Shown here one piece after another: positions 1-6,988 of a DNA stretch of 9,651 bases. The number at the start of each line of letters is the position of its first letter. The stretch's first letter is position 1. Origin of the DNA: Deltaproteobacteria bacterium (GTDB taxonomy: Bacteria; Desulfobacterota; Desulfobulbia; Desulfobulbales; Desulfobulbaceae). The position numbers and the translations under genes are program-made. The stretch spans positions 1 through 9,651 of the forward strand of contig JAJRVA010000132.1 of NCBI GenBank assembly GCA_024277485.1. Direction: 5' to 3'. Below the pieces are notes generated by a model. It was given only the letters and a program-made list of their open reading frames with translations. It searched no databases and was not told where the DNA came from.

Positions 1-3
1 CGC

Positions 4-885
4 CTATTCAATATTCTGCACCTGCTCACGGAGCTTTTCAACCTCGTTTTTCAGGTCCACGGACATGTGAGCAATGTCACCATTTGCAATCTTTGATGCT
101 ATGGTGTTCACTTCCCTTAAAAATTCCTGCAGCAGAAAATCCAGGCGTCGGCCAACCGGTTCATTACTCTCCAGGAATGATTTGAACTGGGAGACATGGC
201 TGCGCAGCCGAACCATCTCCTCTGTCACATCCGCCTTGTCGGCAAGAAGCGCTGCCTCCTGGGCCAGCCTGACAGGATCAATGTCGATTCCATCAAGCAA
301 CCTGTTGATCCTGTCCCGCAGGTCATTGTGACGCGACCGGACAATCTCCGGAATTTTCTCTTCCAGCATTTCCATGCAGGAGGAAAAACCATCAAGACGC
401 TCAAGCAGGTCCTCCTTGAGGGCACTGCCTTCCTGTTCCCGCATGGAGCAGCATTCCCCGATTGCCACATCAAGGGCGCTGCAGATCATTTTCCACTCCG
501 TATCCAGGTCCGGATTACGGTCTTCCTGGCTGATAATGTCCCGCAGGGTCAACATGTCACTCAACTCGACCGGTGCGTTGATGCCAAGCTCCGACTTCAG
601 CTTCATACAGCAGGAGTGGTACTGTCTGGCAAGCTCGGAGTTGAGCGACAACAGGGGAGTACTGCCTGCATCGCCCACAAGCTGTATGCTCACCTCAACG
701 CGACCGCGGTCATGGTTTGAAGCAATCATCCTGCGAACTCTATCCTCCAGGGGGGCCAGGGAGCGCGGCAGGACAATCCGCTGGTCCAGAAAACGATGAT
801 TGACCGTTTTTATCTCAGCCACCCATGTCCGTCCTTCAGAGGCTGCTTCACCACGCCCAAACCCTGTCATGCTTCTCGGCCGCAT
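4..885 (-). CDS. yicC: YicC/YloC family protein (putative endoribonuclease/RNA-turnover factor)
   Basis: A 293-residue protein, close to the usual length of about 290 for this family. The N-terminal signature MTGFGRGEA lies at residues 6-14. The strongly conserved C-terminal block (about 250-293) contains REVNTIASK and ends in LREQVQNIE, typical of the DUF1732 end of YicC proteins. The family is cytoplasmic; E. coli YicC has been linked to RNA cleavage and sRNA turnover, so the role is RNA metabolism, with the exact substrate here unknown. The ATG at 885 was chosen because a GGGAG ribosome binding site lies about 7 bases upstream; the internal ATG at residue 6 is the alternative. The gene starts 16 bp after the hldA stop and is almost certainly co-transcribed with it. 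In many bacteria yicC is followed by gmk, which would lie beyond the left edge. Confidence 0.93.
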   Translation of the reverse strand: MRPRSMTGFGRGEAASEGRTWVAEIKTVNHRFLDQRIVLPRSLAPLEDRVRRMIASNHDRGRVEVSIQLVGDAGSTPLLSLNSELARQYHSCCMKLKSELGINAPVELSDMLTLRDIISQEDRNPDLDTEWKMICSALDVAIGECCSMREQEGSALKEDLLERLDGFSSCMEMLEEKIPEIVRSRHNDLRDRINRLLDGIDIDPVRLAQEAALLADKADVTEEMVRLRSHVSQFKSFLESNEPVGRRLDFLLQEFLREVNTIASKIANGDIAHMSVDLKNEVEKLREQVQNIE

Positions 886-901
886 ATCTTCTCCCTGATC
901 C

Positions 902-1900
902 TCATTCAGCCTGCAGAGCTGCGCACAGCTCGTCTGCCGTCACCGAAGCTGTTCCAATTTTCCCCACAACTATACCGGCAGCATGATTGGCCATAACAGC
1001 CGCATCAAGCATTGAACATCCAGCACCAAGTCCCAGAGCCAGGGTGGCGGCAACAGTATCACCGGCTCCGGTTACATCATACACTTCCTTGGCCATGGTG
1101 GGAATCGTCACCAGCCGGTCATCTTCATCGAGCAGAGCCATCCCCGATTCTCCCCTTGTTACCAGCACTGCTTCACAACCGATATCCTCTTTAATCTGCC
1201 GGGCCGCAACCAGCAGTTCCTGGTCACTCTGTATTTCCCTGCCGCTTATCAGGCTTGCCTCATGGTTATTCGGCGTTATCACTGTTGCGCCGACAAAACG
1301 GTGCAGGTTCGCCGGCTTGGGGTCAACTACCAGGGGAATACTGCGGCCGTCCCGCTCCATCACATCCCTCCGCAGCCGGTGCAGCCGGATCATGAGGGAC
1401 TCGTTCACAACTCCTTTTGAATAATCGGACACGATAACGGCGTCAAAATCGGCGAGATGCCTGTCGAGATACGCGATCATCCCTTCAAGGGGTTCCCTGG
1501 AGAGTTCCCCTGTTTTTTCCCTGTCAAAACGAACCACCTGCTGTCCCTGCGCGACGACACGGGTCTTGACGGTGGTCGGCCTGCCACCGCGAACCAGCCC
1601 GTCAACCGGTGCCGGCAACCTGCCGACCAGATCAACCAGCTGCTCACCGGCAACATCGCTGCCGATTATACCGCACAGGGCTCCTGTGCCGCCGAGGGAA
1701 TAAATATTTTTCAGCACATTGGCACTGCCGCCGAGAAGGAGCTCCTCCCGGTTGACATTTACCACCGGCACAGGAGCTTCCGGCGAAATACGGGAAACCG
1801 TTCCCCAGACAAACTGGTCAACAATAATATCACCGATGACCAGAATCCGGACATTGTCGAATCGGGCAACAGCCTGTTGTAATGGTGCAGACCCGGTCAC
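902..1900 (-). CDS. hldA: D-glycero-beta-D-manno-heptose-7-phosphate kinase (HldA / RfaE domain I)
   Basis: A 332-residue PfkB/ribokinase-family sugar kinase. It phosphorylates D-glycero-D-manno-heptose 7-phosphate at C1, a cytoplasmic step in ADP-heptose synthesis for the LPS inner core. The N-terminal VIGDIIVDQFVWGTVSRISPEAP is typical of the RfaE kinase. The first PfkB signature (GGSANV) follows, and the second, DVTGAGDT at 275-282, carries the expected catalytic base Asp281. The C-terminal KIGTASVTADEL matches the end of the kinase domain. E. coli HldE (about 477 aa) has an additional nucleotidyltransferase domain. This protein stops after the kinase, so a separate adenylyltransferase (HldC-like) must be encoded elsewhere. 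The start is GTG, overlapping the upstream DUF3786 stop as GTGA, which indicates translational coupling. Confidence 0.94.
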   Translation of the reverse strand: MTGSAPLQQAVARFDNVRILVIGDIIVDQFVWGTVSRISPEAPVPVVNVNREELLLGGSANVLKNIYSLGGTGALCGIIGSDVAGEQLVDLVGRLPAPVDGLVRGGRPTTVKTRVVAQGQQVVRFDREKTGELSREPLEGMIAYLDRHLADFDAVIVSDYSKGVVNESLMIRLHRLRRDVMERDGRSIPLVVDPKPANLHRFVGATVITPNNHEASLISGREIQSDQELLVAARQIKEDIGCEAVLVTRGESGMALLDEDDRLVTIPTMAKEVYDVTGAGDTVAATLALGLGAGCSMLDAAVMANHAAGIVVGKIGTASVTADELCAALQAE

Positions 1901-2715
1901 GAATCCATCTCCACAATGCGCTCCGCCAGACGTTCAGCGGAAAAAACCAGCGATTCGATATCAAGAAAATCAAGGACATGCCGGTCAAAGAGCACTTTCA
2001 CCCGGCTTTCAAAACCGTCCTCAGGCTCCTCATCCCAGAACAGAAGGTAGTGAGGCAGGCGGGGCAGCACGGGAATAACGAGCCCCAGCGCAGCATTCTG
2101 GCCATCCGGTCCCGGTGAAGCATTCAGTCGGTAACATATATCGGCCAGACGTGCGTCGCGGCCACTGAACCTCCTGGCCAGCGGCTGCTCACAATAGGCG
2201 GACAGGGTACGGACTTTGGATATGGAGTTGGGCAGGCTTTCCATCCCCACCCAGTCATGCTGAGGCATGCTTCCCCCGCCAAACGAAACATAATTATACA
2301 GGAGAATCTGGTCCCGGGGGTCAACGAGCTCACATGCGTCCATACGTACCTCGTCTTTGGTCAACGCAACACTGCAACCCAGATAGGTAAAATGAAGCTG
2401 ATCAGGATTGCGGCCGGACCAGTCAGCCCCAAGCATTGGTGCCAGACTTTCAAAATCCATGTCCCGGATCTTTGACTTCAGGTGGGAAACCAGGGCCATA
2501 TCCCGCTTGTCCTGCCCCTGCCTGACGCTTTCCAGAGCATCCCCGTCTGTTTCAGCATTGTGAACAATGTACGGAGCAGCCGGGTCAAGATATGGACACC
2601 CGGCAGGATCTGCGCCACCTTTCGTTACCGCAACAGCAAAAGCAAGGCAGGCCGGATGACCGCATTCACCACAGTTTGACCCTGCGGTGAATTTTATGAA
2701 TTCAAGCGGGTTCAA
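1897..2715 (-). CDS. 4Fe-4S domain plus DUF3786 protein, function unknown
   Basis: A 272-residue soluble protein. Residues 15-40 form a four-cysteine cluster motif, C15-x2-C18-x4-C23-x16-C40 with CGECGHPAC at its core. This is the 4Fe-4S pattern found in corrinoid iron-sulfur proteins and related redox proteins (PF04060-like). The remainder resembles DUF3786, including FGGGSMPQHD near the middle and a C-terminal region with RVKVLFDRHVLDFLDIESLV. No catalytic function is known to me. Proteins of this architecture occur mainly in strict anaerobes. The only upstream start in frame before a stop is TTG at 2715, with no obvious Shine-Dalgarno sequence, and the Fe-S motif begins 14 residues later, so the start cannot be far off. 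It overlaps hldA by 4 bases. The function is not deducible from LPS-gene context alone. Confidence 0.85.
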   Translation of the reverse strand: MNPLEFIKFTAGSNCGECGHPACLAFAVAVTKGGADPAGCPYLDPAAPYIVHNAETDGDALESVRQGQDKRDMALVSHLKSKIRDMDFESLAPMLGADWSGRNPDQLHFTYLGCSVALTKDEVRMDACELVDPRDQILLYNYVSFGGGSMPQHDWVGMESLPNSISKVRTLSAYCEQPLARRFSGRDARLADICYRLNASPGPDGQNAALGLVIPVLPRLPHYLLFWDEEPEDGFESRVKVLFDRHVLDFLDIESLVFSAERLAERIVEMDS

Positions 2716-2796
2716 CGCACTCGTGAAAAAAACAATCTTTTAAGGGCTGACTTCTTCGGGCAGGAGCCCCCTCAACGCAGTGAGTATCCAGCACCG

Positions 2797-3330
2797 CTAT
2801 TTGGTCAACTCATTGAGCGCTTTCGTTACCTCGTCAGTAATATCAATTGATTCGTCTACATGAACAACAGCAGCCCTGGGAAGCACGACCTTATACCCTT
2901 TTTCCTTTGCCACCTTGGATACAACCTCTTCCATTTCCTGGAGGATCGGGCCAAGCTGTTTTTCCTGCAGCGCCTTGAGTTCCAGGTTAGCATCATCCTG
3001 TTTCACACGGAGATCGCGCCGTTTCTTCTGGAACTCAATGCCCTTGTCCTGTTTTTTCTCTTCACTCCAGACGGAACTCTTTTTTTCAATTTCCTGCTGC
3101 AGGGCCACAAGCGCATCTTCATCCGCCTTGAATTTTTCCTGCAATTCCTTGACTTTCTTCTCCATTACCTGCTGCGCTTTTTTTCCTGCCTCAGAGTTTG
3201 CGAGGGCTTTCTGCATGTCAAGCACGACTATGGCGGTGTCGGATGCATGGACGAAACTTCCTGAAAATGATGCAACTGCGAAAAAAACCGCCGCAAAAAT
3301 AAAAACAGGTACTCTTTTAGATACTTTCAC
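2797..3330 (-). CDS. skp: OmpH/Skp-family periplasmic chaperone
   Basis: A 177-residue secreted protein. Residues 1-29 form a Sec signal peptide: a basic start, a hydrophobic core rich in Phe, Ala and Val, and a V-H-A cleavage site before Ser30. The mature part starts with IVVLDMQKAL, the OmpH beta-strand motif. A Lys/Glu/Gln-rich coiled-coil region (about 45-125) forms the tentacle, and a C-terminal block with GYKVVLPRAAVVHVDES and DITDEV completes the body. Skp trimers bind unfolded outer-membrane proteins in the periplasm and pass them to the Bam complex. The start is GTG at 3330 with GAAGGAG about 5 bases upstream; the overlapping ATG is followed at once by TGA. The gene stands alone, without bamA or lpxD beside it. 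The pal terminator lies upstream, so it needs its own promoter, which I could not place convincingly. Confidence 0.92.
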   Translation of the reverse strand: MKVSKRVPVFIFAAVFFAVASFSGSFVHASDTAIVVLDMQKALANSEAGKKAQQVMEKKVKELQEKFKADEDALVALQQEIEKKSSVWSEEKKQDKGIEFQKKRRDLRVKQDDANLELKALQEKQLGPILQEMEEVVSKVAKEKGYKVVLPRAAVVHVDESIDITDEVTKALNELTK

Positions 3331-3400
3331 ATTGTTCTCCTTCAGATATAATACATTCAGCGTTGAAAAACGATTTTGATTCGTGGACGGAAAAGTGACG

Positions 3401-3440
3401 TACTAAACAAAAACGGGAGAGGACACGCGCCCCCTCCCGT
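3401..3440 (-). terminator. Rho-independent terminator of pal
   Basis: Read on the minus strand, ACGGGAG pairs with CTCCCGT, and two further G-C pairs sit inside beyond one mismatch. The loop is about 8 nt. TTTTTGTTT follows immediately. It starts 20 bp past the pal stop, in the right orientation to end pal transcription before skp. Confidence 0.85.
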
Positions 3441-3459
3441 AACCAGTGTGAAAAAAATT

Positions 3460-3981
3460 CTATCTGACGATAACAAAATCATCGCGCCGGTTCTGGGCCC
3501 ATGACAATTCATCATGACCATAGAGAAGCAGCTTTTCCTCGCCCCAGCTTACCGTGTTCATACGGGACGCGTCAACGCCCAGATTAACAAGGTATTTCAG
3601 CGCACTCTGGGCCCGTCTTTCACCAAGCGCCAGGTTATACTCCTTGGTCCCCCGCGGATCGCAATTTCCTTCAATCCTGATTTTGACATCCGGATTCCGT
3701 TTGAGGAAATCCGCATTGGTCTCGATACGCTCAACCTGATCAGCCCGGATCATGGAAGAATCAACATCAAAATACACCGGGAGCATGGGCCCGGAAGTGC
3801 GACCTTCCATGATATTGTCTCCGGCAGCAACTTCCGTTTCAAGTGGTTCATCAGGTCCCATGGCATTTGGGTCTCCGCCGGCCTCCGGACCACTGACAGT
3901 CTTTTTACCACAACCTGAAAACATAACGGCGACGAAAAGCACGAAAAGGGCTGACAGAAGCAGGGATCTTTGTCCACTCAT
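3460..3981 (-). CDS. pal: Peptidoglycan-associated lipoprotein Pal
   Basis: A 173-residue lipoprotein. The signal peptide ends in the lipobox FSGC, making Cys24 the predicted lipidated residue. A Gly/Pro/Glu-rich linker runs to about residue 64 and an OmpA-C domain fills 65-173. PVYFDVDSS (68-76) opens the domain. The peptidoglycan-binding signature contains GNCDPRGT (105-112) and LGERRA (119-124). Asp108 and Arg123 have the same 15-residue spacing as the diaminopimelate-binding Asp/Arg pair of OmpA. Pal sits in the outer membrane inner leaflet and, with TolB, keeps the outer membrane attached during division. The start is ATG at 3981, because GGAGG (3987-3991) is its Shine-Dalgarno; a TTG four codons upstream overlaps that site and is rejected. 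tolB and tolA are not adjacent, so pal is probably monocistronic. Confidence 0.95.
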   Translation of the reverse strand: MSGQRSLLLSALFVLFVAVMFSGCGKKTVSGPEAGGDPNAMGPDEPLETEVAAGDNIMEGRTSGPMLPVYFDVDSSMIRADQVERIETNADFLKRNPDVKIRIEGNCDPRGTKEYNLALGERRAQSALKYLVNLGVDASRMNTVSWGEEKLLLYGHDELSWAQNRRDDFVIVR

Positions 3982-4258
3982 AGCATCCTCCAATAATCAC
4001 GGATATCCAATCTTTAAATTTACCCGTTACCCTACTAAAATCAGAGAGGAATTCAACATTTTTTTCGATCAGGTCAAATTCACTTGCAAAACTGCCGCAT
4101 GAGTTCTAAATATCTACATCTTATATGTATCCCATTCGGAAACCGGTTTTTTGGTCTGAAATCAGGATAACTGACACGCCTGACTCCGAAAAAACCTTTC
4201 CCGGATGGATACCGGGCAACAGTTTTTTCATCCCCACCCTTACGTTCAAGTGTGTTGA
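3982..4258. promoter_or_regulatory. Divergent intergenic region between pal and the phosphorylase gene
   Basis: About 277 bp with no credible gene; it must hold promoters for both flanking genes. For the plus strand, the best sigma70-like candidate is TTGCAA (4084-4089), a 17-bp spacer and TAAATA (4107-4112), which is only a moderate match. For pal, TTGACC on the minus strand (about 4072-4077) is a possible -35 box, but no good -10 box follows at the right spacing. A perfect 10-bp palindrome AAACCGGTTT lies at 4140-4149 and an 8-bp palindrome GGATATCC at 4001-4008; either might be a protein site or chance. The leader structures at 4145-4228 are listed separately. Confidence 0.35.
4145..4228 (+). 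promoter_or_regulatory. Possible alternative-fold leader (attenuator-like) upstream of the phosphorylase gene
   Basis: GGTTTTTT (4145-4152) is perfectly complementary to AAAAAACC (4189-4196), and it encloses a second pairing, TCAGG (4162-4166) with CCTGA (4179-4183). Downstream, CCCGG (4200-4204) pairs with CCGGG (4212-4216), followed after six bases by TTTTTT (4223-4228). The same A-tract at 4189-4194 could instead pair with that T-run, so the upstream and downstream folds compete. The T-run starts six bases after the stem, which is looser than a classical terminator. Homopolymer tracts pair easily by chance, and I do not recognise a known riboswitch class. Confidence 0.22.
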
Positions 4259-6448
4259 ATGAGCAGAAAACAGGCTGTACCATCACTTAAGGAGCTTACA
4301 TGCCGTAACGCTTTTGGTTCATATTTCGGCATATCCCAGGATATATTTGACACTGTCTGGAACAGGCTTACAGGAGCGGATGGAAATTCGGTCATCTACA
4401 TCTCAATGGAAATCGGAGCTGATCCGGATGTTTTTCACCCTGTACTGGATTTCCTCCTGAAAAAAAAACTCACCAGGTCGCCTGACGCACATTTCCAGGG
4501 CCTGATTGCCAAATACCTGTACGGTCCCCGGAAAATACCCAACTACAGCGGTGGATTAGGGGTTCTGGCCGGTGACACCTTAAAAAGCCTTGCCGACACA
4601 CATATTCCTGTTGCTGCCGTCAGCCTGCTGTACAGGGAGGGATACTTTTCTCAGCATGTCGATTCCAGGCTCGGCCAGATTGACCACGCCACTTCATGGA
4701 AACCGGAAGATACCCCGACTCTGTACCAGCTGCATGAACCCGGCTTGCCGGAAAAACCGCTTGAAGTTTCAGTTCCCCTGTTCAACGGTGACGAGAAAGC
4801 CACAGGTATAAAGGCCCGGGTATGGGTAAAAATGGAGATAGCCCAGGATCTCGATTATTTTGCACCTGAATTTCTCCTGGATTATAATCTGCCCACGTCC
4901 CCGGAATGGGTCAGGGAGGCATGCCGGCAGCTGTACAGTGCCAAAACCGACCTGGTGAAGGCCAACCAGCGCCGTCTCCTCGGCTCGGGAGTCCTGCCTG
5001 TCATGGAGAAACTGGGACTGACGGCCAATACCTTTCATCTCAATGAACAGCACGGCGTAGCCGTCACCCTGCACCTCCTGCTCAGGGAACTCAGAAATAT
5101 GCAGGAGCCGGAACCGGTGGAATCCGTGTCTGAACAAAACATTCTTTCCGCTGTGAACAAGGTTGCACAGCGGATTGTGTATACAATTCACACTCCGGTC
5201 AAGGCGGGCCATGACCGGTTTGACAGGGCCCTCTACTCAAAAATAACCGAGAAAACATGCCGGCAGATACTGAACCTCCTGGCCCATGACGAGGAAGCAC
5301 CTGACGAATATAATTTCACATCTTTTGCCATGCGGGTGAACAGGGCGGTCAACAGTGTAAGCAGGCTGCACAGAGACGTCACCCGGCGGCAGTTCCCCCG
5401 GTTTGCCGACAAAATCTGTGCTATAACCAACGGTGTACACTTGGCTACATGGGTAAGCGAAAACAGGGCAAAAGTTTTTGATGGGTGCCAGGAAATCGCC
5501 GACTGGCGCGGCAATCCAGGATCTTTTGCCGGTGCCGACCTCGTTTCCGCCGCCGGATTCCGGCAGCAGCTCGCTGCAGCATGGCAAAAGGACAACGCAC
5601 TTCTCTCTGAATATATCAACACCATGCTCATCACCCACCGTACCGAGATGAGCGAGACGTGGCTTGAGCCCCCCAACTACCTTTCCCGTATTGATGGGGA
5701 CTCCTCTCTTGAACCGGGTGTCTATACCATTGGCTTTGCGAGACGCTTTTCGACCTATAAACGGGCTGACCTTATTTTTGATGACATTACCGCCCTGGCA
5801 CGAATCCTGATCAGGGGAAACTGGAAAGTCAACTTCATCTTTGCCGGCAAAGCCCATCCGCAGGATGAACCCGGCAAGTCTGTCATCAAGCTTATCCTTG
5901 ACATCCAGGAGAGGCTGTACAATGAAAGCCACGGCCTGGCCAAACTGGTTTTTATTCCAGGATATGACATGGAACTCGCCAAAATGATGGTTTCCGGATC
6001 CCATGCGTGGCTGAACAGTCCCAAACGACCCCTTGAGGCCAGCGGCACCAGCGGCATGAAGGCCGCCATGAACGGTGTCCCCAATATCAGCGTCATGGAT
6101 GGCTGGTGGGTGGAAGGATACCATGATGGACAAACCGGCTGGAAATTCGGCTTTGAAGGTTCGGTCAGGGAAGCCGACATGAGTGAAGACCGGCATACCC
6201 TCCTTTACGCAGAGGACTCTCTTTCCTTTTACAGTATCCTGCCGGAAATTTTGCGCACCTTTTATGAGCAGCCTGAGAGCTATCTGGATATGGCCATTAA
6301 CAACCTGCAGCTCAATGTACCGATTTTCAATACCCACAGAATGGTCGCGGAATATGTCCGGAAATACGATCTCAAACTTGACAGACAGACTGCGGAACTG
6401 ATGGCTGCATTCAGAGAGCTTTACCAGAGTGAAAAGGAAAACGAATGA
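4259..6448 (+). CDS. glgP: Alpha-glucan (glycogen) phosphorylase, GT35 family
   Basis: A 729-residue cytoplasmic PLP enzyme that releases glucose 1-phosphate from alpha-1,4-glucans using phosphate. Motifs in order: YISMEIG (47-53), NYSGGLGVLAGD (95-106), HLNEQH (260-265), IHTPVKAGHDRF, GFARRFSTYKRAD, FAGKAHPQDEPGK and EASGTSGMK (593-601). Lys601 is the expected pyridoxal-phosphate lysine, and DGWWVEGY follows. This is the short bacterial/archaeal type, not the E. coli GlgP/MalP type. Related proteins of about 850 aa begin with a DUF3417 region; this one starts almost directly at the catalytic core, so the domain appears absent. ATG at 4259 is the first possible start after an in-frame stop at 4256-4258, and no clear Shine-Dalgarno precedes it. 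No other glycogen genes are in the window. Confidence 0.93.
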   Translation: MSRKQAVPSLKELTCRNAFGSYFGISQDIFDTVWNRLTGADGNSVIYISMEIGADPDVFHPVLDFLLKKKLTRSPDAHFQGLIAKYLYGPRKIPNYSGGLGVLAGDTLKSLADTHIPVAAVSLLYREGYFSQHVDSRLGQIDHATSWKPEDTPTLYQLHEPGLPEKPLEVSVPLFNGDEKATGIKARVWVKMEIAQDLDYFAPEFLLDYNLPTSPEWVREACRQLYSAKTDLVKANQRRLLGSGVLPVMEKLGLTANTFHLNEQHGVAVTLHLLLRELRNMQEPEPVESVSEQNILSAVNKVAQRIVYTIHTPVKAGHDRFDRALYSKITEKTCRQILNLLAHDEEAPDEYNFTSFAMRVNRAVNSVSRLHRDVTRRQFPRFADKICAITNGVHLATWVSENRAKVFDGCQEIADWRGNPGSFAGADLVSAAGFRQQLAAAWQKDNALLSEYINTMLITHRTEMSETWLEPPNYLSRIDGDSSLEPGVYTIGFARRFSTYKRADLIFDDITALARILIRGNWKVNFIFAGKAHPQDEPGKSVIKLILDIQERLYNESHGLAKLVFIPGYDMELAKMMVSGSHAWLNSPKRPLEASGTSGMKAAMNGVPNISVMDGWWVEGYHDGQTGWKFGFEGSVREADMSEDRHTLLYAEDSLSFYSILPEILRTFYEQPESYLDMAINNLQLNVPIFNTHRMVAEYVRKYDLKLDRQTAELMAAFRELYQSEKENE

Positions 6449-6466
6449 TGCATTCACTCATTTCAT

Positions 6467-6495
6467 TGAATTTCACCATCCATCCTGCTACATTC
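6467..6495 (+). promoter_or_regulatory. Candidate sigma70-like promoter for the 140-aa gene
   Basis: TTGAAT, a 17-bp spacer and TACATT lie in the 94-bp gap after the phosphorylase stop. Each box matches consensus at four of six positions. It would allow the next two genes to be expressed independently of the phosphorylase, but read-through is equally possible. Confidence 0.25.
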
Positions 6496-6542
6496 TGCAG
6501 GCAGATATCTTTTTGACCCGAGCAGAGCAAGGAGAGACCCCC

Positions 6543-6965
6543 ATGGCCCGTTCTCATAATCCCAACAGTGCAACAAACAGGACCATTGACGCCTTAGACC
6601 GCAAAAGGGAAAGGGAACGCTGGTTCCTTCTCTCCAAAGCCAGAGACAATGCAGCAGAATTAACGACAATGCTCGTCCAGCGCCTCATTGATGAGCATAT
6701 CATTGAGACCAATTCAGACGGGGCCATCCGCGAAGCGGTGGAAAAACAGCTGAAAAGCATGGCTGATATGGATGAATTTGACATGCAGTTCAAGATCGCT
6801 CCCATCCGCTCCGTGGCCCGGGATCCGAATATCATCAGCCTCTACATCACGCAGTTTATCATTGAGGACCTGATCGACCACCCTAACATCCAGGATGTGT
6901 TTGGTGATGACTCTGACATTTACAGGGCTGTTGACTCCGTGTTTTCCAAAATACGCCCGCAATAA
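6543..6965 (+). CDS. Uncharacterised 140-residue helical protein
   Basis: I do not recognise this protein with confidence. It is a soluble, charged, mostly helical 140-residue protein without signal peptide, membrane segment or cysteine. It has a basic N-terminal stretch (DRKRERER, about 20-27), then a helical block with LTTMLVQRLIDEHIIE, and a C-terminal block with QFIIEDLIDHPNIQDVFGDD. The pattern of a helix ending in LI.E.IIE and a later LI..PNI.DVF.DD loosely recalls DUF507 proteins, but this is a pattern impression only. ATG at 6543 was chosen because AAGGAG sits 8 bases upstream; the frame stays open back to 6429 within the phosphorylase gene, but that extension has unlike composition. 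The radical SAM gene begins 23 bp after its stop, so the two are probably co-expressed. Confidence 0.75.
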   Translation: MARSHNPNSATNRTIDALDRKRERERWFLLSKARDNAAELTTMLVQRLIDEHIIETNSDGAIREAVEKQLKSMADMDEFDMQFKIAPIRSVARDPNIISLYITQFIIEDLIDHPNIQDVFGDDSDIYRAVDSVFSKIRPQ

Positions 6966-6988
6966 CGTGCTTCAGTCCTGCCTTGAGC

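Noticed and set aside
196..720. A 174-codon plus-strand open frame
   Set aside because: It is antisense to yicC, whose conserved motifs run through it; no family features or start signals are visible.
2724..2771. Hairpin GGGGGCT/AGCCCTT with a T-run between skp and the DUF3786 gene
   Set aside because: The T-run begins nine bases after the stem and two pairs are G-T wobbles, so it is a poor terminator; skp may read through into the next gene.
2860..3264. A plus-strand open frame of 134 codons rich in Phe and Leu that looks membrane-like
   Set aside because: It is the antisense reading of the Lys/Glu-rich Skp coiled coil, which automatically gives Phe/Leu-rich text.
3336..3353. TATTAT as a -10 box for skp
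   Set aside because: Transcription would start on top of the Shine-Dalgarno sequence, and no -35 box lies at proper spacing.
4080..4286. A 68-codon minus-strand frame in the pal/phosphorylase gap
   Set aside because: It overlaps the phosphorylase start, has no Shine-Dalgarno and no recognisable composition, so a regulatory region is more likely.
5237..6457. A 406-codon open frame on the minus strand
   Set aside because: It lies entirely antisense to the phosphorylase, whose motifs are intact across the same bases. The antisense protein shows no recognisable domain; it is a by-product of codon bias.
6429..6542. N-terminal extension of the 140-aa protein back into the phosphorylase gene
   Set aside because: The extension has no ribosome binding site and unlike composition, while AAGGAG is well spaced before ATG 6543.
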